Assembly: GCA_910588935.1 (NCBI GenBank)
Contig: CAJUSM010000004.1
Span: 1-28,573 of the forward strand
Reading direction: 5' to 3'
Origin: an uncultured Oscillospiraceae bacterium
Lineage (GTDB): Bacteria; Bacillota; Clostridia; Oscillospirales; Acutalibacteraceae
DNA: 28,573 nucleotides
Both the position numbers and the translations under genes were made by a program. Below the pieces are notes generated by a model. The model saw only the letters and a list, made by a program, of their open reading frames with translations. It searched no databases and was not told where the DNA came from. Positions 1 to 7,861 of the stretch are shown piece after piece (the first letter of the stretch is position 1; every line of letters begins with the position of its first letter).

Positions 1-98
1 TTTCTCACGGCATCTGAGAGCTGCGGTTTTTCTTCTCTTGCTTACCTTTATCTCCCCGGCTGCACACTCCCAGATTTTCCTTTGGGGCACACCAGCTA

Positions 99-126
99 AG
101 AGGCCACTGTAAGCACAATGGCCTCT
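99..126. repeat. 8-bp perfect inverted repeat upstream of the purL promoter
   Basis: AGAGGCCA (99-106) and TGGCCTCT (119-126) are perfect inverted copies around a 12-base loop. No T-run follows on either strand, so it is not a standard terminator; it lies just before the purL promoter and could be an operator or the end of an upstream transcript. The rest of 1-149 shows no gene that I can support. Confidence 0.45.
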
Positions 127-149
127 GTGGATTCCTCCCGCAAAAAAGA

Positions 150-178
150 TAGCCATATCGGGAAAATTGTGCTATAAT
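150..178 (+). promoter_or_regulatory. Probable sigma-70 promoter of purL (extended -10)
   Basis: A perfect TATAAT lies at 173-178 preceded by TG at 170-171, giving an extended -10 (TGC-TATAAT). The -35 place 17 bases upstream (150-155, TAGCCA) is poor, as is common for extended -10 promoters. Transcription would start near 185, leaving a leader of about 118 bases before purL. Confidence 0.6.
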
Positions 179-204
179 GGGCTCAAGCGCAAAAGTTCCA
201 AAAA

Positions 205-285
205 GCTCCGGCGCGGGCCATCATGCTGCCAGCCCCGGAACAACGGGAGCGCCATAAAAAATTGTAAGACCGCGCCGGCCGGCGC
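205..285 (+). promoter_or_regulatory. GC-rich structured 5' leader of purL
   Basis: Within the predicted leader CCGGCGCGG (208-216) is perfectly complementary to CCGCGCCGG (270-278), which would make a 9-bp long-range stem. The distal arm overlaps a perfect 14-base palindrome, GCGCCGGCCGGCGC (272-285), and GCTCC (205-209) can instead pair with GGAGC (246-250), so folds compete. The palindrome ends three bases before the purL ribosome binding site GGAGGG (289-294). I see no consensus of the purine riboswitch or PRPP/ppGpp classes. Confidence 0.4.
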
Positions 286-302
286 AATGGAGGGTTTTTA
301 CT

Positions 303-3300
303 ATGGTTACCAGAATCTTTGTGGAAAAAAAGCAAGGCTTTCAGGTGGAGGCCGCCCATCTTTTGGCCGACCTAAAGGAAAATTTAGGGCTCGCCGCCCT
401 GGAAGAGGTGCGCATTCTCAACCGCTACGATGTGGATGGCCTAACGCCAGACCAATTCTATGCCGCGGCCAGAACCATCCTCTCCGAGCCCAACCAGGAC
501 AATGTCTATCCCCAAGATTTCTCCCTGCCCGAAGAGTACCAGGTGTTTGCCATGGAGTATCTTCCCGGCCAATACGACCAGCGGGCGGACTCCGCGGCCC
601 AGTGTGTTCAGCTGCTTACCCAAGGGGAACGGCCCCAGGTGGCCACTGCCAAGATCATTGGCCTGAAAGGCCCTCTTTCTCCAAAAGAGCTGAACCAGGT
701 AAAGGCCTACCTAATCAACCCGGTGGAGTCTCGGGAGGCAAGCCTCGCCATGCCACACTCCCTGGCCCTTACCGCGCCCCCTCCGGCAAACGTGGCAAGG
801 GTGGCGGGCTTTACCGGCTGGAGCAAAGAGGAGATGGAGGCGTATTTCCATTCTATGGGCTTTGCCATGACCCTGGACGATCTCCTGTTCTGCCGGGACT
901 ATTTCCGGGACCAGGAGCATCGGGATCCCTCCGTTACCGAGCTGCGGGTAATTGATACCTACTGGAGCGACCACTGCCGGCACACCACCTTCCTTACCCG
1001 GCTCAACCATATTGAAATCGACCAGGGCCCCTTAAGCCAGGCCATTGAAAAGGCCTTGGCCGATTACCTGGCTCTGCGGGACGAGCTTTACGGCCAAACC
1101 GACCGGCCGGTCTCGCTGATGGATATGGCCACCATTGGCGGGAAATATCTGCGAAAAAAAGGCCTAGTGCCCGATTTGGACATCAGCGACGAGATCAACG
1201 CCTGCTCCATAGAGGCCCCCATTACCATTGACGGCAGAGAAGAGACCTGGCTGATCCAGTTTAAAAACGAAACCCACAACCATCCCACCGAGATCGAGCC
1301 CTTCGGCGGGGCGGCCACCTGCCTGGGCGGCGCAATTCGAGATCCCCTTTCCGGCCGGGCCTATGTATACCAGGCCATGCGGGTTACCGGTTCCGGCGAC
1401 CCCACTTTGCCCTACGACCAAACCCTGCCCGGCAAGCTGCCCACCCGCAAGATTACCACCGGGGCCGCTGCCGGCTACTCCAGCTATGGCAACCAAGTTG
1501 GCCTGGCCACAGGACAGGTTACCGAGCTGTACGACCCCGGCTATGTGGCCAAGCGCCTGGAGATCGGCGCGGTAATCGGGGCCTCCCCAAAGGAGAATGT
1601 CCGCCGGGAAGAGCCCAAGCCCGGGGATGTGATCGTGCTGCTGGGCGGAGCCACCGGCCGAGACGGCATTGGCGGGGCCACCGGCTCCAGCATGGCCCAC
1701 ACAGAAAAATCCGTGGAGGTCTGCGGGGCCCAGGTGCAAAAAGGCAATCCCCCTACAGAGCGGAAAATTCAGCGGTTGTTTCAAAACGCCTCTGCCGCCC
1801 GGCTGATTAAACGCTGCAACGATTTCGGCGCGGGAGGCGTGTGCGTGGCCATTGGCGAGCTGGCCCCTGGCTTGGAAATAGACCTGGACAAGGTGCCCAA
1901 AAAGTACGAGGGGCTGGACGGCACAGAGTTGGCCATTTCCGAGTCTCAGGAGCGCATGGCTGTAGTGCTTGCCCCAGAGGACGTGGAAAGGTTCCGCAAG
2001 CTGGCCGGGGACGAAAACCTGGATGCCCAGCCTGTGGCCGTGGTTACCCAATTGCCCCGGTTAAAAATGCAGTGGCGGGGGGACCAAGTGGTGGATCTTT
2101 CCCGGGCATTTTTGGACACCAACGGCGTTACCCAAAATGCCAACGCGAAAATACCCGCCCCTTCTGGGGAAAACTATATGGAAGCAGTGCCCCAGGCTCT
2201 GGCGGGAAAAACAGGCGCGGAAGCCCTAGAGGCCAACCTGGCCCGGCTGGAGGTCTGCTGCCAAAAAGGCCTTTGCGAACGGTTCGATTCCAGCATTGGG
2301 GCAGCCACAGTGCTTATGCCCTTTGGCGGCAGGTATCAGCTTACCCCAGAGGAGGCTATGGTGGCAAAGATTCCTGTGCCGGGCCCAGGCCTTACCGATG
2401 ACTGCACAGCCATGGGCTACGGCTATATTCCCGGTGTGGCCAGGTATTCTCCCTTTATGGGCGCTGCCTACGCGGTGGTAGAGAGCCTTTCCAAGCTGGC
2501 CGCCGTAGGGGCCAATCCCCTAAAAGCCCGGCTTACTTTCCAGGAGTATTTCCCCCGGCTGCATCAGGAGCCGGCCCGGTGGGGCCAGCCTGCCGCCGCC
2601 CTTCTGGGCGCCCTTTCTGCCCAGCTGGGTATGGGCCTGCCCTCTATTGGCGGAAAAGACAGCATGTCCGGTTCCTTTGAAGATCTCGATGTTCCTCCCA
2701 CGCTGGTCAGCTTTGCCGTTACCATGGCAAAGGCCAGCCGCAGCCTTTCCGCCTGTGTGCGGGATCCGGGAACCCAGCTGGTGCTGCTGCCCATACCAAA
2801 GGACAAGGACGGAATGCCTGAGTGGAACCGGCTAAAGGCCCTGTATGCCAGCATTGAAAATCATATTCACTGTGGCGATATCGTTGCTGCCGGCGTGGTT
2901 CGGGAGGGCGGCGCCGCTGCCTGCGCTATGCGCATGTGCTTTGGCAATAAGCTAGGGTTTAAGTTTGAAAAGGGCCTTTCCCCTGCCACTCTTTACGCCC
3001 CCCAGCAGGGCGCGCTGGTTGTGGCTCTCTCTACAGAGGCCCAAATAGAATCCGGGACTCTGCTGGGCAGAACCACTGGCTGCAATTATGTAGAGCTGGA
3101 GGGCCAAAAGACTCCGGTAGACCGGCTGATTGCCGCCTGGATGGGCACCTTAGAGAAGGTGTTTCCCAATTACAGCGCCCCCGCCCCAGTGCCCGCGGAC
3201 GTACCCCTTTACACCCAGCGAAGCAAGTCTTCCCCAGCCATTAAGACTCCCAAGCCTCGGGTGTTCATCCCCGCTTTCCCTGGGACAAACTGCGAGACAG

Positions 3301-4049
3301 ACTCGGCCCGGGCTTTTGAGAAGGTTGGGGGTCAGGCGGAGGTGCTGGTGGTGAAAAACCTCGCCCCCAGTGACATTGAGGAGACCATTGCCCGCATGGA
3401 AAAGGCCATCCGCCAAAGCCAGATTATTATGCTGCCCGGAGGCTTCTCTGGTGGCGACGAGCCCGAGGGCTCGGGAAAATTCCTTGCCACCACTTTCCGC
3501 AACCCCCGGATCGCGGAGGCTGTGGCGGATCTGCTGGAAAACCGGGACGGGCTGATTCTCGGCATCTGCAACGGTTTCCAGGCCCTAATCAAGCTGGGGC
3601 TGGTGCTTACCGGAAAAATTACAGAGCCGGATCCCAAGGCCCCCACCCTAACCTTTAACTCCATTGGCCGCCATGCCTCCCGCATGGTGTACACCCGGGT
3701 AACCAGCGTAAAATCCCCCTGGCTGCGGGGCGTACAGGCTGGGGATATGCACACCATTCCCATTTCCCATGGGGAAGGCCGCTTTGTGGCGGATAAAGAC
3801 ACCCTAGGCCAGTTAATCGCCAATGGCCAAATCGCCACCCAGTATGTAGATCCCGATGGGGTGGTCAGCGGGGATATTCTATGGAACCCCAATGGCTCGG
3901 TATGCGGCATAGAGGGCATTACCAGCCCAGACGGCCGGATATTGGGCAAGATGGGCCACTCGGAGCGCCGGGGCCGGGATCTTTACAAAAACGTGCCCGG
4001 GCATAAAGACCAGCTGCTGTTTAGGTCTGGGGTGGAATACTTTATGTAA
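303..4049 (+). CDS. purL: Phosphoribosylformylglycinamidine synthase, single-chain PurL
   Basis: Converts FGAR, glutamine and ATP to FGAM in step four of de novo purine synthesis in the cytoplasm. At 1248 aa it is the long one-chain form with synthetase and glutaminase fused, so no separate PurQ or PurS is needed. The synthetase part shows the DTYWSDHCRHTTF motif near residue 218 and glycine-rich ATP-binding segments. The C-terminal class I amidotransferase starts near residue 985 (FPGTNCETDSARAF), with nucleophile Cys1089 in GICNGFQ and the His1156/Glu1158 pair in SHGEGRF. The length and layout fit the Clostridia/Bacteroides-type FGAM synthase clade. The ATG start has GGAGGG eight bases upstream. 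It stands alone here, without other pur genes, behind its own promoter and structured leader. Confidence 0.97.
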   Translation: MVTRIFVEKKQGFQVEAAHLLADLKENLGLAALEEVRILNRYDVDGLTPDQFYAAARTILSEPNQDNVYPQDFSLPEEYQVFAMEYLPGQYDQRADSAAQCVQLLTQGERPQVATAKIIGLKGPLSPKELNQVKAYLINPVESREASLAMPHSLALTAPPPANVARVAGFTGWSKEEMEAYFHSMGFAMTLDDLLFCRDYFRDQEHRDPSVTELRVIDTYWSDHCRHTTFLTRLNHIEIDQGPLSQAIEKALADYLALRDELYGQTDRPVSLMDMATIGGKYLRKKGLVPDLDISDEINACSIEAPITIDGREETWLIQFKNETHNHPTEIEPFGGAATCLGGAIRDPLSGRAYVYQAMRVTGSGDPTLPYDQTLPGKLPTRKITTGAAAGYSSYGNQVGLATGQVTELYDPGYVAKRLEIGAVIGASPKENVRREEPKPGDVIVLLGGATGRDGIGGATGSSMAHTEKSVEVCGAQVQKGNPPTERKIQRLFQNASAARLIKRCNDFGAGGVCVAIGELAPGLEIDLDKVPKKYEGLDGTELAISESQERMAVVLAPEDVERFRKLAGDENLDAQPVAVVTQLPRLKMQWRGDQVVDLSRAFLDTNGVTQNANAKIPAPSGENYMEAVPQALAGKTGAEALEANLARLEVCCQKGLCERFDSSIGAATVLMPFGGRYQLTPEEAMVAKIPVPGPGLTDDCTAMGYGYIPGVARYSPFMGAAYAVVESLSKLAAVGANPLKARLTFQEYFPRLHQEPARWGQPAAALLGALSAQLGMGLPSIGGKDSMSGSFEDLDVPPTLVSFAVTMAKASRSLSACVRDPGTQLVLLPIPKDKDGMPEWNRLKALYASIENHIHCGDIVAAGVVREGGAAACAMRMCFGNKLGFKFEKGLSPATLYAPQQGALVVALSTEAQIESGTLLGRTTGCNYVELEGQKTPVDRLIAAWMGTLEKVFPNYSAPAPVPADVPLYTQRSKSSPAIKTPKPRVFIPAFPGTNCETDSARAFEKVGGQAEVLVVKNLAPSDIEETIARMEKAIRQSQIIMLPGGFSGGDEPEGSGKFLATTFRNPRIAEAVADLLENRDGLILGICNGFQALIKLGLVLTGKITEPDPKAPTLTFNSIGRHASRMVYTRVTSVKSPWLRGVQAGDMHTIPISHGEGRFVADKDTLGQLIANGQIATQYVDPDGVVSGDILWNPNGSVCGIEGITSPDGRILGKMGHSERRGRDLYKNVPGHKDQLLFRSGVEYFM

Positions 4050-4085
4050 CAAAAAAGAGCCAGGCCAGAGATGCCGGCAGGAAGA

Positions 4086-4120
4086 GGCGGGACTCCACGG
4101 GAGGGCCAAATCTTCCCGCC
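4086..4120 (+). terminator. Weak candidate terminator hairpin after purL
   Basis: GGCGGGA (4086-4092) can pair with TCCCGCC (4114-4120) around a 21-base loop, 37 bases after the purL stop. The following bases are not a clean T-run (a short ATTTTT comes 12 bases later), so termination is only possible, not shown. Confidence 0.3.
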
Positions 4121-4153
4121 ATGTCTTGTGGTATTTTTCCAGAGAGCACTTCC

Positions 4154-4235
4154 CTAGAGTCTGTTTGGAAACCGGAGAAATGTTGGATTTCTGGTGAACA
4201 CAAACAGTATTTCGGAGCTTTCAAACAGACTCTAG
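4154..4235. mobile_element. MITE-like inverted-repeat element in the purL-aroF gap
   Basis: CTAGAGTCTGTTTG (4154-4167) and CAAACAGACTCTAG (4222-4235) are perfect 14-bp inverted copies 54 bases apart. Pairing continues imperfectly inward, and the centre has its own hairpin AGAAAT-gttgg-ATTTCT (4176-4192), so almost the whole 82 bases can fold back. The outer edges read C-TA-GAG...CTC-TA-G, as expected if a 76-bp element (4157-4232) had inserted at the TA of a CTAG site with TA duplication, which is typical of IS630/Tc1-mariner elements. It encodes no protein. It could instead be a transcribed regulatory hairpin. Confidence 0.45.
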
Positions 4236-4258
4236 ACCCTTTTGCGACCTCTGGCTTC

Positions 4259-4294
4259 TTTGCTTTGGGCTTTTGCCCCAATAAGCCCAGCAAA
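4259..4294 (+). promoter_or_regulatory. Strong two-part hairpin shortly before the DAHP synthase gene
   Basis: TTTGCT (4259-4264) pairs with AGCAAA (4289-4294) and GGGCTT (4267-4272) with AAGCCC (4283-4288), leaving a two-base TT bulge and a ten-base loop. It ends about 50 bases before the aroF start and has no T-run, so it is more likely a leader structure or operator than a terminator. Confidence 0.35.
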
Positions 4295-4345
4295 TAGCTG
4301 GAGCTGCTCTGCCATTCTATAACAGAAAGCGTGATACCCATATCT

Positions 4346-5371
4346 ATGACACTGAACCGCCAACTTCCCCTGCCTGCCGATTTAAAAGCCCAGTATCCCC
4401 TTTCTCCGGCAGTACAGGCTATTAAGGCCCGGCGCGACCAGGAGATTCGGGCAGTTTTCCAGGGGGAATCCGATAAATTCCTAGTTATTATTGGCCCCTG
4501 CTCGGCAGATAACGAAACCGCCGTGCTGGAATATGTCCACCGCTTAGCGGAAATTAACGAGGCGGTAAAGGACCGTTTGGTCCTTATCCCCCGGGTTTAC
4601 ACCAATAAGCCCAGGACCACTGGCCAGGGATATAAGGGAATGCTCCACCAGCCCTCTCCAGATAAAGCCCCTGACCTGCTGGAAGGAATCATCGCCATCC
4701 GCCGGATGCATATTAGGGTAATGGAGGAGTGCGGCCTAACCGCAGCCGATGAGATGCTGTACCCTGAAAACCGAAGCTACCTAGACGATGTGCTCTGCTA
4801 CGAGGCTGTAGGGGCCCGGTCGGTAGAGAACCAGCAGCACAGGCTTACCGCCAGCGGCATGGATATCCCTGTGGGCATGAAAAACCCTACCAGCGGCGAC
4901 CTGGCCGTTATGCTCAACTCCATCCAAGCGGCCCAGAGCTCCCACAACTTTCTCTACCGGGGATGGGACGCCACCACAGCGGGGAACCCTCTAGCCCATG
5001 CCATTCTTCGGGGTGGCGTGGACAAGTACGGGACCTGTGTGCCCAACTACCACTACGAAGACTTAATTCGTCTGCATGATCTGTATTGCGCCAGAGAATT
5101 GGCCAATCCTGCAGTGATTGTAGATGTAAACCATTCTAACTCTAACAAACAATACAAAGAACAGGTGCGCATTGTCAGCGAGGTACTCCACAGCCGCAGC
5201 CATAACCCGGCGCTCAAGCGCCTAATTAAAGGGGTTATGGTAGAAAGCTACCTGGAAGAAGGCTGCCAGGCCATTGATGGGGAAAGGGTGTACGGAAAGT
5301 CTATCACCGACCCCTGTTTAGGCTGGGCAGATACCAGGCACCTGATCTTCAGCATGGCGGAAAAGGCATGA
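4346..5371 (+). CDS. aroF: 3-deoxy-7-phosphoheptulonate (DAHP) synthase, class I
   Basis: Condenses phosphoenolpyruvate and erythrose-4-phosphate to DAHP, the first step of the shikimate pathway leading to aromatic amino acids and p-aminobenzoate. At 341 aa it matches the AroF/AroG/AroH type. The signature GPCSADN begins at residue 50, followed by RVYTNKPRTT near residue 87 and the KNPTSGD segment of the barrel; the DVNHSNSNK strand near the C-terminus also fits. I chose ATG 4346 because MTLNRQLP aligns with the usual N-terminus; a GTG at 4331 is the in-frame alternative. Neither has a strong ribosome binding site, so the start is less certain than the identity. The symbol does not imply which amino acid, if any, feeds back on it. 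Confidence 0.94.
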   Translation: MTLNRQLPLPADLKAQYPLSPAVQAIKARRDQEIRAVFQGESDKFLVIIGPCSADNETAVLEYVHRLAEINEAVKDRLVLIPRVYTNKPRTTGQGYKGMLHQPSPDKAPDLLEGIIAIRRMHIRVMEECGLTAADEMLYPENRSYLDDVLCYEAVGARSVENQQHRLTASGMDIPVGMKNPTSGDLAVMLNSIQAAQSSHNFLYRGWDATTAGNPLAHAILRGGVDKYGTCVPNYHYEDLIRLHDLYCARELANPAVIVDVNHSNSNKQYKEQVRIVSEVLHSRSHNPALKRLIKGVMVESYLEEGCQAIDGERVYGKSITDPCLGWADTRHLIFSMAEKA

Positions 5372-5413
5372 TCGGGCGGAAAACCACTGGACGCCAACTG
5401 TTCTCAGGCACTG

Positions 5414-5435
5414 CCCAAAAGGGGAATCCCTTGGG
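5414..5435 (+). terminator. Possible hairpin after DAHP synthase
   Basis: CCCAA and CCCTTGGG can fold as a short stem (5414-5435) with a two-A bulge, 43 bases beyond the aroF stop. There is no T-run after it. The rest of the 152-base gap to the Nudix gene shows no clear promoter and no folate (THF) riboswitch signature. Confidence 0.25.
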
Positions 5436-5523
5436 TAAATATGGAAAGACCTAGCCACTGTATTGGCCTTGGCCGGATGTCCCCAAGCAATCTGGTACGG
5501 GGAAAATGGAAAGGAGAAGCTCT

Positions 5524-6021
5524 ATGACAAGTGTTCCGGACGTAATAATCCGTAACTCTGCCAAAGCCTTGCTATTGGATCAGGGAAAGCTGCTGCTGAA
5601 CAGCCACCTAGACAGCACTGGCAGCGTGTACTATGACCTGCCTGGCGGAGGCCAGCATCCTCTAGAGACTATGGAGGAGGCGGTGGTTCGGGAAGTGCTG
5701 GAGGAAACAGGCTTTACCGCGGAGCCCATCCGCTTTGCGGCCATGGCGGAAGAAATCTTTACCAACCCAGATATGCAGGCCAGGTTTCCCCAGTACTGCC
5801 ACCGGGTCATGCATATTTTTCTGGTAAGGCTTTGCCCCAATGCCCCTAAAGCCAAAGCCGAACTAGATTTTCAGCAGACCGGCAGTGTTTGGGTTCTGCC
5901 AGAAGAAGCAGAGGCCATGCCTCTTGTCCCCATCCAGCTTCGGGGCCGGGTCCGCCAGGTGCTGGCTTCGGAAACCCCTGTTTACTTAGGCAGTGTCCGG
6001 CGGAATGAAATATGTATGTAA
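5524..6021 (+). CDS. Nudix hydrolase, first gene of the folate run (candidate dihydroneopterin triphosphate pyrophosphatase)
   Basis: A 165-aa Nudix protein. The Nudix box is complete at residues 42-64: G-x5-E (G42, E48), seven residues, then REVLEETGF (56-64), carrying the catalytic and Mg2+-binding glutamates. ATG 5524 is preferred to the upstream ATG 5506 because AAAGGAG sits seven bases before it. It is followed 15 bases later by folP, and folB and folK come next, so it is probably the first gene of a folate operon. In lactococci and E. coli a Nudix enzyme removes pyrophosphate from dihydroneopterin triphosphate; this gene is well placed for that job, but the substrate is inferred from context. 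Other nucleotide-sugar or dNTP-type substrates remain possible. Confidence 0.88.
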   Translation: MTSVPDVIIRNSAKALLLDQGKLLLNSHLDSTGSVYYDLPGGGQHPLETMEEAVVREVLEETGFTAEPIRFAAMAEEIFTNPDMQARFPQYCHRVMHIFLVRLCPNAPKAKAELDFQQTGSVWVLPEEAEAMPLVPIQLRGRVRQVLASETPVYLGSVRRNEICM

Positions 6022-6036
6022 AGGAGAGCCGGTGAA

Positions 6037-6867
6037 TTGATAAAATCCCCAAAAGCTCCTGGAGCTTTCCAGGCAAAGAGCCGGCGGTTTCCCCTAAGCA
6101 GAACCTATGTTATGGGGATTCTAAACATTACCCCCGATTCCTTTTCTGACGGGGGGCAATATTTCGAGCCGGAAAAGGCACTGGCCCGGGCAAAAGAAAT
6201 GGAGGCCCAGGGCGCGGATATCATAGACATCGGGGGCCAGTCTACCCGGCCAGGCTATACCCCTTTATCCCCAGAGGAGGAGTGGCTCCGGCTTCGGGAG
6301 ATCCTGCCCAGAGTGGCGGCAGAAACCGAAGCCGCCATCTCTGTAGATACCTTTTACCCCCAGGTGGCAGAAAAGGCACTGGCCGCCGGGGCGGATATCA
6401 TCAACGATGTCAGCGGCTTTGGGGAGGAAATGCTTCGGGCTGTAGCCGGCTCCGGCTGCGGCTGTGTGGTCATGTACCCCAAAGGCGGAGAGGGCGGGAA
6501 TATCTTGGAGCAGGCCAAGGGCTTTTTTGGAAACCGAATGGAGGCTGCCGGAAAATTTGGAATCCAGCCCCAACTGCTGTGTATGGATCCCGGCATTGGC
6601 TTTGGCAAAACCATGGAGGAAAATTATGCCTTAATCGCCCGGCTGAGGGAGGCAAAGCTGCCTGGGGTGGCATGCCTTATGGCCGCATCCCGAAAACGGG
6701 TAACCGGAGCCCCCTGCGGCAACCCGCCCTTTGCCCAGCGGCTGCCGGCTACCCTTGCCGCCCATACCGCCGCTATTTTGGCAGGGGCGGATATGGTCCG
6801 GGTGCATGATGTAAAAGAGGCTGTGCAGGCGGCTAGGATGGCAGACGCGCTGAAGCAATGGAATTAG
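6037..6867 (+). CDS. folP: Dihydropteroate synthase
   Basis: Joins dihydropterin pyrophosphate to p-aminobenzoate to form dihydropteroate; it is the sulfonamide target. The 276-aa protein is a TIM barrel with all expected motifs: MGILNITPDSFSDGG (26-40), DIIDIGGQSTRPG (61-73), DTF (104-106), DIINDVSG (120-127), DPGIGFGKT (184-192), SRKR (218-221) and the final RVHD (255-258). The start is a TTG at 6037, after AAGGAG (6021-6026) with GGTG closer in; no ATG lies near the first motif, so TTG is the best choice. The ribosome binding site overlaps the end of the Nudix gene, supporting cotranscription. Thirteen bases after the stop, folB begins. Confidence 0.96.
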   Translation: MIKSPKAPGAFQAKSRRFPLSRTYVMGILNITPDSFSDGGQYFEPEKALARAKEMEAQGADIIDIGGQSTRPGYTPLSPEEEWLRLREILPRVAAETEAAISVDTFYPQVAEKALAAGADIINDVSGFGEEMLRAVAGSGCGCVVMYPKGGEGGNILEQAKGFFGNRMEAAGKFGIQPQLLCMDPGIGFGKTMEENYALIARLREAKLPGVACLMAASRKRVTGAPCGNPPFAQRLPATLAAHTAAILAGADMVRVHDVKEAVQAARMADALKQWN

Positions 6868-6879
6868 GAGGCGTTTGAA

Positions 6880-7275
6880 ATGGATCAAATTATCATTAAG
6901 GGCTTAGAAATTTTTGCCTACCATGGGGTAAACCCAGAGGAAAAGGAAAATGGCCAGAATTTTGTTCTGGATATTACCATGAAAGCCGATCTGCTTCGAG
7001 CCAGGAAAAGCGACGACCTGGCTGACACAGTAAATTACGCGGCGGTCCGGAAAACTGTATCCAGGGTATTCACCCAGGAAAAGTACAATCTGATTGAGCG
7101 GGCGGCCCAGGCTGTATGCGAAGGGGTTTTGGCAGAGCACCCGGCGGTGCAGGAGATCTGTGTGCTGCTAAAAAAACCAGAGGCCCCCATGAACGCCAGC
7201 TTTGACTATGTAGCCGTGGAGATCTGCTGCGCCCGGCCAACGGAAAGGGGGCCTTTGCCATGCAGGCCGTGCTAG
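6880..7275 (+). CDS. folB: Dihydroneopterin aldolase
   Basis: Cleaves dihydroneopterin to 6-hydroxymethyl-dihydropterin and glycolaldehyde (the family can also epimerise). At 131 aa it is slightly longer than the usual 120 aa. It has the early YHGVNPEEKENGQNF segment (14-28) with the pterin-site glutamate, and the KKPEAP segment (98-103) with the catalytic lysine. The ATG has AGGAGG nine bases upstream. The last residues (after about 119) are arginine- and proline-rich and lie where the reading frame overlaps folK by 16 bases, so the tail may just be a by-product of gene packing. Confidence 0.95.
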   Translation: MDQIIIKGLEIFAYHGVNPEEKENGQNFVLDITMKADLLRARKSDDLADTVNYAAVRKTVSRVFTQEKYNLIERAAQAVCEGVLAEHPAVQEICVLLKKPEAPMNASFDYVAVEICCARPTERGPLPCRPC

Positions 7276-7736
7276 GAATTGGGACAAACCTGGGAGACCG
7301 GGAAGAAAACCTTGCCTCTGCCATCACCGGGCTGGAAGAGCTGCCGGGCACAAAGCTGCTGGCTATGTCCAATATTTATGTAACAGCGCCCTTTGACGTT
7401 ATCTCCCCCCAAGAGGATTATCTGAACTGCTGTGTGCTTTTGGACACAGAGCTGGAACCGGAAACGCTTTTGGAGCTTTGCCTGGCTCTAGAGGACCGGC
7501 TGGGCCGGGTGCGCCAGGAGTATCATGGGGCCAGAACCATAGACATTGACCTTCTGCTTTACCAGGGCTTTGCAAGCAATACGCCTAAGCTGCGGGTCCC
7601 CCATCCAGGAATTCTGGAGCGAGCCTTTGTAATGGTGCCCCTTTCCGATATTTTCCCCAGCTTTCAGGCTTTGGGCCTGGATTTTGGGGAGGCATACCAA
7701 CAGGTGGAAAAGGGCGGGGTGCAGCTGTATAAGTAG
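7260..7736 (+). CDS. folK: 2-amino-4-hydroxy-6-hydroxymethyldihydropteridine pyrophosphokinase
   Basis: Transfers pyrophosphate from ATP to 6-hydroxymethyl-dihydropterin, making the substrate of FolP. The 158-aa protein has the N-terminal GIGTNLGDRE (6-15), the TAPF segment, the GARTIDIDLLLY motif that binds Mg-ATP, and VPHP before the C-terminal helix. Length is normal. The ATG lies inside the end of folB with AAAGGGGG nine bases upstream, so translation of folB and folK is likely coupled. With folP and folB it completes the pterin branch; folE (GTP cyclohydrolase) and folC are not in the window. Confidence 0.96.
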   Translation: MQAVLGIGTNLGDREENLASAITGLEELPGTKLLAMSNIYVTAPFDVISPQEDYLNCCVLLDTELEPETLLELCLALEDRLGRVRQEYHGARTIDIDLLLYQGFASNTPKLRVPHPGILERAFVMVPLSDIFPSFQALGLDFGEAYQQVEKGGVQLYK

Positions 7737-7747
7737 GCAATGGGAAA

Positions 7748-7785
7748 GCGTCCCGGAACAAATCGGGGCGCTCTTCTGCGTTTTT
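7748..7785 (+). terminator. Candidate terminator of the folate run
   Basis: GCGTCCCG (7748-7755) pairs with CGGGGCGC (7764-7771), eight base pairs including one G-U, around an 8-base loop. A mixed T-rich tail ending in TTTTT (7781-7785) follows. Confidence 0.5.
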
Positions 7786-7819
7786 CAGCCATTGGCCCCT
7801 TTCGCCCTCTTCCTCCAGG

Positions 7820-7861
7820 GTGTGCATCGTTAAGCACACATGCAATTCAGAAAAATTTCTG
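7820..7861 (+). repeat. Two adjacent small hairpins in front of sbcC
   Basis: GTGTGC (7820-7825) and GCACAC (7834-7839) form a perfect 6-bp stem with an 8-base loop; a few bases later CAGAAA-AA-TTTCTG (about 7848-7861) is a second palindrome, immediately before the AAAGGA ribosome binding site of sbcC. They do not match the Bacillota LexA box. Their role is unknown. Confidence 0.35.

Noticed and set aside
185..302. A purine riboswitch in the purL leader
   Set aside because: The conserved three-way-junction sequences are missing; the structure is a set of GC-rich stems.
1164..2051. 295-residue open frame antisense to purL
   Set aside because: It lies wholly opposite a clearly conserved gene, has low-complexity glycine/alanine/histidine content typical of GC-rich antisense frames, and no recognisable motif.
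5372..5523. A folate (THF) riboswitch ahead of the folate genes
   Set aside because: I looked for the conserved core and found none; only a weak hairpin is present.
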